From NCBI RefSeq assembly GCF_000341355.1, contig NC_020300.1:744001-808000 (forward strand): 64,000 bases of DNA, in the 5' to 3' direction. The notes beneath the pieces were generated by a model, which searched no databases, was not told the DNA's origin, and saw only the letters and a program-made list of their open reading frames with translations. This document shows positions 9,802-17,907 of this stretch, piece by piece. Position 1 is the stretch's first letter. Each line of letters starts with the position of its first letter. A program made the position numbers and the translations under genes. Source of the stretch: Bartonella australis AUST/NH1. Its GTDB lineage: Bacteria; Pseudomonadota; Alphaproteobacteria; Rhizobiales; Rhizobiaceae.

Positions 9802-10643
9802 TATCGAAGAAAGAAAAAATGCTTCTTGAATGGCATTTATATAAAAATGGTGAGTCTAATAAAAAAGCTGTGCCTTCGAGGCCGAATCGCGGATGTGCGA
9901 GTCGCTGCTGTTTGATTTTTTTATATTTTTTGATGCTTACTTTATTTTACAACATAGGCCTTTTAATACCAATCGTAGGGCCTGTGGTAATATAATCTGT
10001 AGATTCAATTAGTGGATTCACGTATTTTTCTGCTCTATTAGTTGCTAGAGGCAATAATGTCGGTAGAAAAGAAGGATTTGGTAGCAGGCGCTTTTGACGG
10101 AGAAGAATACGGTAAAAGAGGGGGACGAATTTTTTGTAAAGGGATTTCGTGAAGATTCCTCTTATGGTGTTCAAGGATACATAGGTAAGGACGATAATAG
10201 CGGCAACGGTGGAGTTGTAGCGACAAAAGACCCCAGCCACAAAGATAACGCGTATAGGGCTGAGCTTTGTAAGTGATCGTATATGGGGGAAGGTCCTTTT
10301 AATCAGTTATCCCTGAGAGCTCGCAATTGAGTAATTTCACAGTGTAAAGACACTGAGCGTAAACATCATTTAAAAAATTATCAATTACACAGGGAACAAT
10401 TTTTTGAGAAGGATAATCAGTTCATTAGATGATATGATAAAAATGTATACTGATTTGATTGGTCTCTTCAAAACTATCTTAAGTGCACAGCGGCTAAAGT
10501 GCCGGAGAATTTTTTTTATTTTGACTCATTATGTGCTTATATTAAAAACTAACCACGTGCGACTGTACCGCAAAATGTTTTGGTGAAAATAATAATAGGC
10601 TGCATTTTGCATTACCGGCTTTGCCTTAGGCCTTTGTTCTTTT
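9802..10643. other. Spacer at left edge of accessory island
   Basis: No convincing gene. A structured stretch at 9866-9915 contains the tight hairpin GCCTTCGAGGC followed by an imperfect CGAATCG/CGAGTCG stem and a T7 run, possibly a terminator or small RNA. A minus-strand open frame at 9947-10240 (97 codons, hydrophobic N-terminal half, then IESTDYITTGPTIGIKR) is unrecognised and could be a gene remnant. The remaining frames are short and lack ribosome-binding sites. Confidence 0.4.
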
Positions 10644-12614
10644 TTAAAGAATAGAACATCTTCCGCTTGCGCATTTATTGATCAAAGAACTTCTTGGTAA
10701 TTGCCTGTTTCCTCTTCTATTTTTTCCTTCTCCTGTGCAATTATTTTGAGAGATTGCAACATTCAGAGGTCGTCTTTCGACTCCGGTTAACCGCAATGTC
10801 GCAAAAGCATGCAAGGTCGCATGTGCTCGTGGGGCAAACCGCGACAAAATAGTATCTAGACCACCAATTTCTACAAGTGCATTAGAAAAATCTGTAAAAC
10901 TCGCTGCATTAATTGGAACATTTGTTGGAATTATTGTAAGTACAAAAGAGCGTAAAATTGGAAATGCGTGTCTGATTATGGTACCATCTGGAAGAGTATA
11001 GATAGACAAACCGATCCATATCGTTCCAGAAGGTGCACGGAAAAGCCTTGAAACGGAATCCCGGATAGCCTCCTGGCCGATGGCCGTTTCCGATAATTCC
11101 CAGTCGTAGTTCGGTAAAGCGGTTTGCGTCGCTGCAGCTGCTGACCTCATATCATTCGTGAAGCTATTTTCTGTCGGAGCTAAAGGAACGCCATAAAGAA
11201 CATCAGCGAGTTCCAGAGCCTGATAAAGCAAAGGGTATCTTTGTCCTAACGAAATCAGCGGATTAGTATTTGGAGCTGTGTCAAAGAAATAACCTCTTGT
11301 ACGAGGCACCATTGGGTAATTTTCTTGAAGTTCCGCAATCATCTGAAAAGTTTGTAAAAGGCAGGTACCACATATCCCCGCGGTGATTTGAGAACCAGTT
11401 GTAGTAGTTGCTATATCATAAAGCCGTCTTCGCCATTCCTCATTAAGTACGAAATTAGGGGGCAAAGACCGCTTCACTCTTTGTTTAGATCTGGAAACAT
11501 CCTGTTTTTTTCCGGGAGCCGGACAGTATGGAAGAGAATCTTCCACATTTGCCATAGCATAGCGATTCCACCGTTCAATATCATAAGACAAAACAAATTC
11601 AGATTTTGGGGAGTTTTCCGTGTCTTGTTTAAGATAACTAGGCTTTGCCGTATAAGGCATCCCCCAATTAGAGCCGTACTGAGTAACCCTTAAAAAATTA
11701 CCCTTTCGGTCCAAAAGCGGCCCCTCACGTCCGGCCAAAAGAGAGACGTTCCAGTAGCCACTATCCTTTTTACTGGGAATATTATCATTGCAATATAACC
11801 ATTTTACCCAATTCCAATTCTCCGAAAAAGATTGTTGAGAAGCCATGCAAGAAAGAAGACCAGCAGAAGGGAAATACCTGGCAATATGGCCATTTTCAGG
11901 ATTATAATAAAGGTCAGAGATTTCAGGTTTAGATCCATCATACGAAATATAATACATATAGAAGCCGGAAGTACCCGTAAACTTCCAGCCTAGGGAAGTT
12001 TTGAGACTCATATTGCCAGGAGTTGCGATAACACTTATCCATTTGTCCATCGTTGAGCTTAAAGTATGATCATAGTAATCTCCTTTATTTTTCGAGATAT
12101 AGGCATACCATTTGTGATCTTTAACGCGAAATTGCTTATCAGCTGTATACAAAACTCTGCCTGTAATAACCCAACGCTGATTGGCATCATTGATGACACA
12201 GGGCCTAAGCTTGATATAATCCCAATCCGCCGTTGCTTTTCGACCAACACCTGTGACTGAATTAGGAGCCGTCATGCACAGCCAGACATTTTTAATCTTC
12301 CAAGCCACTCTTTGAAAGACATCATACCGAGCGGATTGAACATTGGAAGAAGAGCAGTTATCGATATAAACATAACTTTCACCATCCACAAATGCCGGAG
12401 CATAACAATATTCTCCTCCGCCATGAAGCTTAACGCGGATAGGTTTTTCAATAGGCTCATCGGCAAGTTCTTGAAGAGCAGGAGAATTAGCAAAAGAACT
12501 GAAAGAACTAAAAGACAGTAAAAAGGCTGGAAAAAACAGAAAAAAGCACACATCATTTTTCTTTTTTAAATTGTAATTATTTAAATTTAAAAACAAAATT
12601 TTGCTATGTTTCAT
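10644..12614 (-). CDS. Virulence-modifying (VM) protein, PF07598/DUF1561
   Basis: 656-residue secreted protein of the DUF1561/VM family, described in Leptospira as ricin-B-lectin-like exotoxins with a C-terminal toxic domain. Visible parts: Sec signal peptide with basic KKK then hydrophobic residues 22-42 and likely cleavage near FANS; beta-rich lectin-like N-terminal half with paired Cys and a QRW (QxW-type) motif at 146-148; linker about 365-385; C-terminal domain with GICGTCLLQTFQMIAEL (Cys415, Cys418), RGYFFDTAPNTNP, DGTIIRHAFPI (His549), NNCTGEG and tail CASGRC. The frame is intact. It lies alone in an accessory island with a long AT-rich upstream region. Start ATG has only a weak GAGG nearby. 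Toxin activity is inferred from the family. Confidence 0.88.
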   Translation of the reverse strand: MKHSKILFLNLNNYNLKKKNDVCFFLFFPAFLLSFSSFSSFANSPALQELADEPIEKPIRVKLHGGGEYCYAPAFVDGESYVYIDNCSSSNVQSARYDVFQRVAWKIKNVWLCMTAPNSVTGVGRKATADWDYIKLRPCVINDANQRWVITGRVLYTADKQFRVKDHKWYAYISKNKGDYYDHTLSSTMDKWISVIATPGNMSLKTSLGWKFTGTSGFYMYYISYDGSKPEISDLYYNPENGHIARYFPSAGLLSCMASQQSFSENWNWVKWLYCNDNIPSKKDSGYWNVSLLAGREGPLLDRKGNFLRVTQYGSNWGMPYTAKPSYLKQDTENSPKSEFVLSYDIERWNRYAMANVEDSLPYCPAPGKKQDVSRSKQRVKRSLPPNFVLNEEWRRRLYDIATTTTGSQITAGICGTCLLQTFQMIAELQENYPMVPRTRGYFFDTAPNTNPLISLGQRYPLLYQALELADVLYGVPLAPTENSFTNDMRSAAAATQTALPNYDWELSETAIGQEAIRDSVSRLFRAPSGTIWIGLSIYTLPDGTIIRHAFPILRSFVLTIIPTNVPINAASFTDFSNALVEIGGLDTILSRFAPRAHATLHAFATLRLTGVERRPLNVAISQNNCTGEGKNRRGNRQLPRSSLINKCASGRCSIL

Positions 12615-13894
12615 TGTGCGGTAAACCTCGACCTTTAACGGTTTAAGTCACGTTCAAGTCTAAATTTAAGGCAAAAAGTAGAGTAAATTAGAAAAATTGT
12701 AAAAGAAAAGGCATTTCAAATTAAAATGCACATAAGCCAATTCAATTAATATGAATATCACAGCTCCATTCTAAAAGCTTCTTTGTGAGATGATCAATGA
12801 CAAAAGGAAGAGAAACACCCGTAACCTAAATGAAATTGCTTATATGTAGAAAAAGTGGATTGTGTTGGTGATTTTAGCATTTATACCGAAGCTCCGCGAT
12901 TCGTTTATGCAATTGATAATTTCCTCAGTCAAAAAACGACCTTAGAAAATTTATCCCTATTTTCGTTTGCCTACAAAAGTGTGCAACAACACCATCGGTA
13001 TATTTCAATATCTCAAAAAAGCACTTTGGTATTTCCATAAGGTAAGTTTGAAATACCAAGATAAAGCGTCAGTTATCATATGTTCTTAAACAAATTGATA
13101 AATATATTCTTATTTCGCCTAGCACCATACGCAATCAATAAAAATCGTTCAAGCCTGCGCTGAAAGACGAGTTTAAAAAGATGAACTGAAAAATCATCAT
13201 AAAAGGTAGAGTATAAAGTGTGTGCATGCAGATATTGAATATTGAAGATACCCATATCCGCGATCTGTGTTGCAGCTTTATTTTTTTACACAGTAAGCTT
13301 AGATACAAGCTTAATTTATTGTTAGCAAATTTTTTGATTACACGTGGGCGCAAACCACCACGCTACCGCACAGCTTTATTTAATTGCCCGCTAAACAAAT
13401 GTCAGACAATATTGTAGAATCGCGCGGAGCTGATGGGGTAGATCAAGAAAATCAAGACAGAGCAACGAGCATGTTGTAAATGGGGCTTACAAAGTGTTGT
13501 ATAAAGCCCAAAAACTGTGCTTCAATCTCTTTTACCCAGCGTTTACGAAAATTTACGGCTTTTTAAATGAGAAATCTTGACTTTTTATGCAGATATCTGT
13601 TCTGTATCCTCGGGTGTCTGTGGATTTTTAAAAAAATGAACAGATGGCATTTATTTGATTTTTGTATCTTATGAAATTTCTTTAAAATGCTGGTGTTTAC
13701 GCTTTATTAAAAGGGGAGGACATGAGGGATATAATTTGCAGATGATAGATGCAGTGGGCGAGCTTTGTACGGGGATACAGCTGGTGGCTGTGCGCATGCG
13801 ATTGTTAATTTGGTGGATTAGTCTGTCGTAGAATTTTGGACCCTTAAATGAGTTAGTTAATTCAGTAAGTAGCCGCTTTTTGATATAAGTAAAG
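12615..13894. other. Decayed AT-rich spacer between VM gene and fossil operon
   Basis: No intact gene. 12860-13030 is a degraded copy of the phage end found at 17270-17475 (separate entry). 13031-13894 holds only short, unmatched frames. Minus frame 13135-13353 and plus frame 13220-13417 overlap each other and look random. I looked for a yibN remnant upstream of grxC, as expected in enterobacteria, and did not find one. Confidence 0.45.
12860..13030 (+). repeat. Decayed copy of phage end (left)
   Basis: Diverged direct repeat of 17270-17475. At protein level PRFVYAIDN here matches PRFIDAIDN of the small phage membrane protein, with a shared 11-base GCAATTGATAA. The copy ends in an 18-base block at 13013-13030 that differs from 17458-17475 at one position. 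Similarity stops at TTTGGT, exactly where the tRNA-Thr sequence begins in the right copy. Confidence 0.65.
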
Positions 13895-14153
13895 ATGGCA
13901 ATCCGTAGCTAAATTGATATCTACACTAAGGTGACCTATCCGTTTCTATCAAGCTAAAGTATCGCTAAACGGTGAGGATGTTGCATTTATAAATAGGTCT
14001 GCGTCGATACCGGTAATGTCAAGGACACAATGATGATCAAACACAATTGCTGCGCCCATTGTACCGCGCATTTTTGTCGATGGCCTCTACATTGGTAGCT
14101 GCTATAATTTATATAAGTGCGATGCTGGCGGCGGTTGAGATTCATTGCTTTAG
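13895..14153 (+). pseudogene. grxC: Glutaredoxin 3 (grxC) pseudogene, enterobacterial type
   Basis: Broken copy of gammaproteobacterial GrxC. Fragments in order match E. coli GrxC as I recall it: ATG then an in-frame stop, IYTKVTYPF (IYTKETCPY), frameshift, YQAKVSLNGEDVAF (HRAKALLSSKGVSF), frameshift, VDTGNVKDTMMIKH, frameshift, VPRIFVDGLYIGSCYNLY (VPQIFIDAQHIGGCDDLY), then GGG-stop-DSLL-stop at 14153. The CPYC active site is destroyed. It is immediately followed by secB and gpsA remnants in the enterobacterial order. Confidence 0.88.
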
Positions 14154-14211
14154 GATGCCGCCGCTAGCTTCTTGAGCGTCAATGAGATGTTTAATTAAGG
14201 GTATTAAGTAC

Positions 14212-14503
14212 ATGCCAGAACAAAAAAGCACAGAGATGGCTTTTCAGATTCAGCATATTTGTACTAAGGATATCTCTTTTGAAGCGTTGAACGTGCAACA
14301 GATTTTTCAGCAGGAATGGCAACCGGAAGGTACACTTGATTTAAGTACCGTTTTCAGTCAACCGGCTAATAAAATGTATGCAGCTGCACTGTACGTAACT
14401 GTGATTACACCCCTAGATGGAAAAATTGCGTTCCCGTGTGAAATAAAGCAGGCGGGTATCTTCTTTGTGATGAATGAAAGGCGAAGGCGCTGCGCGACAT
14501 TAA
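14212..14503 (+). pseudogene. secB: SecB chaperone pseudogene with internal deletion
   Basis: The first 84 residues align to enterobacterial SecB without gaps (FQIQHICTKDISFEA, FPCEIKQAGIF). The frame then jumps from GIF to the C-terminal FxMN, losing about 52 codons, and a one-base shift follows. The original C terminus KGEGAARH and native stop TAA (14501-14503) are still readable in another frame. The remaining open frame runs to 14514. The native stop lies one base before the first gpsA ATG, preserving the donor secB-gpsA junction. Confidence 0.92.
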
Positions 14504-14510
14504 GATGGCA

Positions 14511-15530
14511 ATGAATACCGTCAATGCTTCGATGACCATAATTGGCGCTGGCTCGTACGGCACTGCGTTAGCTGTTATGCTAGCACGTAACGGCCATTCC
14601 GTGGTGCTGTGGGGGCGTAATTCTGCGCAAATTCAAAAATTGCAGCGAGATCGCTGTAATAAGGTATTTTTTCCTGACATTCCTTTTCCCAATTTGCTGT
14701 TTCTTGAAGCCAATTTATCGTGCGCACTGGCTGCTAGCCGCGATGTGCTGGTAGCGGTGCCGAGCTACGTATTTGGCGATGTGTTGTGCCAATTGAAACC
14801 GCATCTGCGCCCAGATGCGCGTGTCTTATGGGTGACCAAAGGGTTGGAAGCAGGAACTGGCCGATTACTGTGGGATGTAGCGCGTGAAATATTGGGCGGC
14901 GACATTCCATTAGCAGTGGTTTCCGGGCCAACATTTGCCAAAGAATTAGCCGTTGGACTACCAACAGCGGTTGCATTAGCAGCGACTGATATGCAGTTTG
15001 CTAGCGATCTGCAATTGCTGTTGCACTGCAGTAAAAATTTCCGAGTGTATAGCAATCACGATTTTATAGGCGTGCAGTTGGGCGGCGTGGTAAAGAACGT
15101 AATTGCTATCGGTGCCGGTATGTCTGACGGTATCGGTTTTGGCGCCAACGCTCGCGTCGCATTGATCACTCGCGGTCTAGCGGAGATGAGTCGCCTTGGC
15201 TCTGCGCTGGGGGCTGATCCTCTGACTTTCATGGGCATGGCTGGACTGGGTGATTTGGTCTTAACCTGCACCGATAACCAATCGCGCAACCGCCGCTTTG
15301 GGATTATGTTAGGGCAAGGCAAGAGCGTGCAGGAAGCGCAGGACAGCATTGGTCGAGTGATCGAAGGCTACCGCAATACAAAAGAGGTATTAGTGCTAGC
15401 GCAGCACCACGACGTGGAGATGCCGATTACCGAACAGATTTATCAAGTGCTGTACCGCAATAAAGATGTTCGCGAAGCGGCATCGAGCTTGTTGGGGCGC
15501 ACAAAAAAAGATGAAAAGCACGGCACGTGA
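14511..15530 (+). CDS. gpsA: NAD(P)+ glycerol-3-phosphate dehydrogenase (horizontally acquired)
   Basis: Reduces dihydroxyacetone phosphate to sn-glycerol-3-phosphate for phospholipid synthesis. The nucleotide-binding motif [22 protein letters not shown], the substrate region [23 protein letters not shown] and [20 protein letters not shown] are intact. The ATG at 14511 gives MNTVNASM and 339 residues, the E. coli length; ATG at 14505 adds two. The protein is strikingly enterobacterial, the GC content is higher than its surroundings (one counted line is 55 percent) and it is the only intact member of a grxC-secB-gpsA-cysE fossil. It supplies G3P to PlsY encoded at 35801-36448. Confidence 0.97.
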   Translation: MNTVNASMTIIGAGSYGTALAVMLARNGHSVVLWGRNSAQIQKLQRDRCNKVFFPDIPFPNLLFLEANLSCALAASRDVLVAVPSYVFGDVLCQLKPHLRPDARVLWVTKGLEAGTGRLLWDVAREILGGDIPLAVVSGPTFAKELAVGLPTAVALAATDMQFASDLQLLLHCSKNFRVYSNHDFIGVQLGGVVKNVIAIGAGMSDGIGFGANARVALITRGLAEMSRLGSALGADPLTFMGMAGLGDLVLTCTDNQSRNRRFGIMLGQGKSVQEAQDSIGRVIEGYRNTKEVLVLAQHHDVEMPITEQIYQVLYRNKDVREAASSLLGRTKKDEKHGT

Positions 15531-15621
15531 CCTAAAAACGATATGTTGCCTTCCGGTAATTGGCTAGCCGCTTAACTGCAATGTAGTGAGCGATCTATTT
15601 AGCGAGACAGAGAGGGGGCTT

Positions 15622-15699
15622 ATGTCGTTTGGAGAGTTAAAGCAGGTTTGAAATAGCATTAAAGTGGAAGTGGGAGTTCTGGCTGACTGGACCCAGGAC
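15622..15699 (+). pseudogene. cysE: Serine acetyltransferase (cysE) 5' remnant
   Basis: After a strong GAGAGGGGG ribosome-binding site an ATG opens a frame reading MSFGELKQV, stop, NSIKVEVGVLADW. It aligns without gaps to the E. coli CysE start MSCEELEIV-W-NNIKAEARTLADC, with the Trp codon TGG changed to TGA at 15649-15651. Similarity fades after about 15699. The gap to gpsA (91 bases) and the order fit the enterobacterial gpsA-cysE junction. Confidence 0.85.
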
Positions 15700-15980
15700 T
15701 TAAACATATCTTATCAACGTCCGAAGCTTTATACGCGATAAATGACATAAAGTCCGACTTCGTTATTCTTTCTGGTGGAGGAGCTTTTGAGTTTGATCGC
15801 GATTCACTTTTGTAAAAAATATTTTTGCATCGCTACAAGGGGCATGTTCACGTCCAACCATATTTGGAGCTATTAAAAATAACCCGTTCTTTTGGGGATA
15901 TAAATAGGTACAGATGTTACGCTCTAATCTGCTTAAATGGGTGTGCAGTAAATAGGAGCCTCTGTGAGGATACTGAGCGA

Positions 15981-16015
15981 AAAAAATCGCTTCAATTAGC
16001 GGTTTTTTGCTTTTT
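15981..16015. terminator. Bidirectional intrinsic terminator
   Basis: A6 then T, stem CGCT, six-base loop TCAATT, stem AGCG, G, then T6, followed by further T. The A-tract/T-tract symmetry allows termination on both strands. It probably closes whatever transcript crosses gpsA and the cysE remnant. Confidence 0.65.
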
Positions 16016-16016
16016 G

Positions 16017-16094
16017 TAAAATAAACCCGAACGGGATGAATTCACTAAAAATACGCCTATTTTTTATAAAATAATACCGAACGGGTTTATTTTA
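16017..16094. repeat. 78-bp element with perfect 13-bp inverted ends
   Basis: TAAAATAAACCCG at 16017-16029 is the exact reverse complement of CGGGTTTATTTTA at 16082-16094. Each arm continues into a CGAACGGG-type core that is itself nearly palindromic. The 52-base centre is AT-rich and non-coding. It could be an operator pair or a tiny non-autonomous element. Confidence 0.5.
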
Positions 16095-16355
16095 AAATAA
16101 CGAGTAAATGCTTCTCTCACTAGAATGGGTATGTGGCAAATAGAAGGGAAACTTGCATAGGGTGGTTCCGTCAAAGGATGTGGTCGATATGAGTCTCTTT
16201 TTAGCCTTCTAAATCTCAAAACATAACACTCACGGAGCCAGGATTTATTTGTGGAAATCTAGTGAAAAAAAACGTTTAATTTATTGATTATTATGCATTT
16301 TTATGCAATAACGATAAACATTGCAAACGCACCTTTATATTTTAAAAAAAGAAAA

Positions 16356-16395
16356 AGCGCCAGAGGATCCATTCGCAAAAATCTCCTCTAACGCT
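16356..16395 (+). promoter_or_regulatory. Leader hairpin before phage antirepressor
   Basis: AGCGCCAGAGGA pairs with TCCTCTAACGCT across a 16-base loop with two central mismatches, 34 bases before the antirepressor ATG. It may be a transcript leader structure or operator remnant. Confidence 0.3.
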
Positions 16396-16429
16396 TCCAG
16401 TAATCTAACCCTTAAAAAAGGATATCAAT

Positions 16430-17075
16430 ATGAGTGGTCGTAACATGATTCCATGTGAACCGAAAATTAAAAATATAAATACCCCTTTCGCTATGTCCGG
16501 TATTAAGACCGCTAAATTGCGCGAAAAACAACGCAAATACGTTGTTCGAGGTATTCATAATATGCTGAAAACATTAAATAATACCATTGAGCCCAAATTT
16601 GGGCCCAATGATTTTGAAGGAACTTACCCGGATTCGATTGGCTGAAAGTTGGTCTGTTACAATATTCCTAAGCGTGAATGCTTAGTCCTAGTGTCCGGTT
16701 ATGATGTAAACTTGCGTGCCAAAGATTATCGACTGGTGGACGGAATTGGGAAAGGCGTCAAAGGCCCAAAGCTGCAGCCTGTAAACATTTAACCAGGATA
16801 GGCGGTACCACATGCATTACGGGCGCGGCCAAATCATTAGGGGTAAGTCTTAGGTGCCTGCTCTCCTATCTTGAAAGGGGAAAGCGGATGGCCGTTATGC
16901 CCCTTACCAAGATAAGATACAATCGGGCCACGTAGATTATCGTATAACACCTTTCAGAAACGCGGACAATCCTAAGAAGATTGCTATAGAGGCACACCTT
17001 ACAGCAAAAGGTGAAGCGCGTTTATTAGATTTTTTCGAGAACTTCTTTAGCAGGGAGGGGCAGTCTAATGAGTAG
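16430..17075 (+). pseudogene. Phage antirepressor (Rha/KilAC type) pseudogene
   Basis: One broken gene that reads as several fragments. 16430-16642 is an open 71-codon N-terminal part resembling Rha (RGIHNMLKTL, PKFGPNDFEGTYPDSIG). An in-frame TGA at 16643-16645 interrupts it, after which the same frame continues VCYNIPKRECLVLVSGYDV, the Rha signature. A frameshift after NLRAK leads into KIIDWWTEL. Further shifts give a KilAC-like end: TGAAKSLGV, YQDKIQSGHVDYR, LTAKGEARLLDFF, stop at 17075. Antirepressors lift prophage repression by interfering with the repressor or early promoters; this one cannot be functional as a whole. Confidence 0.82.
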
Positions 17076-17137
17076 AAGAAAATATATTCGTTTTAATTAT
17101 TTAACACCGACTCCTATTTTGAGGGGTGAGGTGATAT

Positions 17138-17368
17138 ATGGCAGATAAAAAGAGAGCTATCCGTAGAAAAAATATCCAAAGCCTCAATGAAAAAGAGTTC
17201 AAGCTTTTACTTGAGCTTTTAGATCATTACGAAAAATTCAAAATTTTTATATGGATAGTGAAGCGGGCTATATTATTCATTTTTGTATTTACGTTTGAAC
17301 TACCAAGATTCATTGACGCAATTGATAACTGCGTAACTCACATCAAAAAATGGTTTCTGAAACTTTGA
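17138..17368 (+). CDS. Small phage-type membrane protein
   Basis: 76 residues: a basic N terminus (ADKKRAIRRK), a helical stretch NEKEFKLLLELLDHYEK and one membrane segment of about 20 residues (IFIWIVKRAILFIFVF), then FELPRFIDAIDN. Preceded by GAGGTGAT. It sits between antirepressor debris and tRNA-Thr, as small lysis or membrane genes do in prophage remnants. A holin-like role is possible but unproved. A decayed copy of its 3' half lies at 12860-13030. Confidence 0.55.
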   Translation: MADKKRAIRRKNIQSLNEKEFKLLLELLDHYEKFKIFIWIVKRAILFIFVFTFELPRFIDAIDNCVTHIKKWFLKL

Positions 17369-17471
17369 TTCTATCATCTTCCTGAAAAATGTCACAACAA
17401 AACCGCTAATGTATTTCAAAATCTTAAAAAGAACGCTAAAAATCCCCCCAAAAAGCTTCAAAAAAGCGCTT

Positions 17472-17475
<4 letters not shown>
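17270..17475 (+). repeat. Phage end abutting tRNA-Thr (right copy)
   Basis: Contains the 3' half of the small membrane gene and downstream sequence, ending with an 18-base block (17458-17475) shared with 13013-13030 apart from one base. The last four bases are the complement of the discriminator base and CCA end of the tRNA-Thr gene, so the phage end meets the tRNA 3' end, a classic integrase target. Confidence 0.6.
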
Positions 17476-17547
<72 letters not shown>

Positions 17548-17907
17548 ACTATCGCGATGGGAGTAACACAAACTCACGAAAAGGCAAATAGAAAATTATA
17601 AATCTTGATACATATCTTAAAATAAGTACGCCCTAAATATAAATAAAGTTGAGCTTTTGCTATATTATTACCTACCCTATAGCGCTTATGATACTATCAT
17701 AACAGTTAGCGCTCATAGGGATAAAACGTGGATTTTTATGTAATTAGCCAAATTTTTTAAGTGTGCAAAGTTATCCAGGGAATAATCTCGTCTTTTAAAT
17801 AAATACAGAAACTTTAGCGGTTACAGTATCATCTAATTTTTTAAGAATTTCCATTCGTAAGCGATAAGTAAAAAAGCTGCGTTGAGTCTTATTACTTTCG
17901 TGGTTAG
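17548..17907. other. AT-rich spacer, no gene seen
   Basis: Between tRNA-Thr and the end of accC. A weak inverted pair (TAGCGCT / AGCGCTCA near 17680-17715) is present. No open frame with a ribosome-binding site was found. Confidence 0.4.

Larger units (their letters stand above)
15700..16429. other. Non-coding decayed region between cysE remnant and phage debris
   Basis: No intact gene. The best open frame (15825-16019, plus) has no recognisable motif and ends inside a terminator-like hairpin. It contains the terminator at 15981-16015, a long inverted repeat at 16017-16094 and a leader hairpin at 16356-16395, listed separately. Confidence 0.45.

Noticed and set aside
10404..10586. 60-codon plus-strand frame near the VM gene
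   Set aside because: Starts at a weak codon without a ribosome-binding site and shows no family features.
13135..13353. 72-codon minus-strand frame in the spacer
   Set aside because: No motif, no ribosome-binding site, and a competing frame on the other strand; looks random in AT-rich DNA.
13620..13890. yibN (rhodanese) remnant upstream of grxC
   Set aside because: Expected from enterobacterial gene order, but no segment could be matched in any frame.
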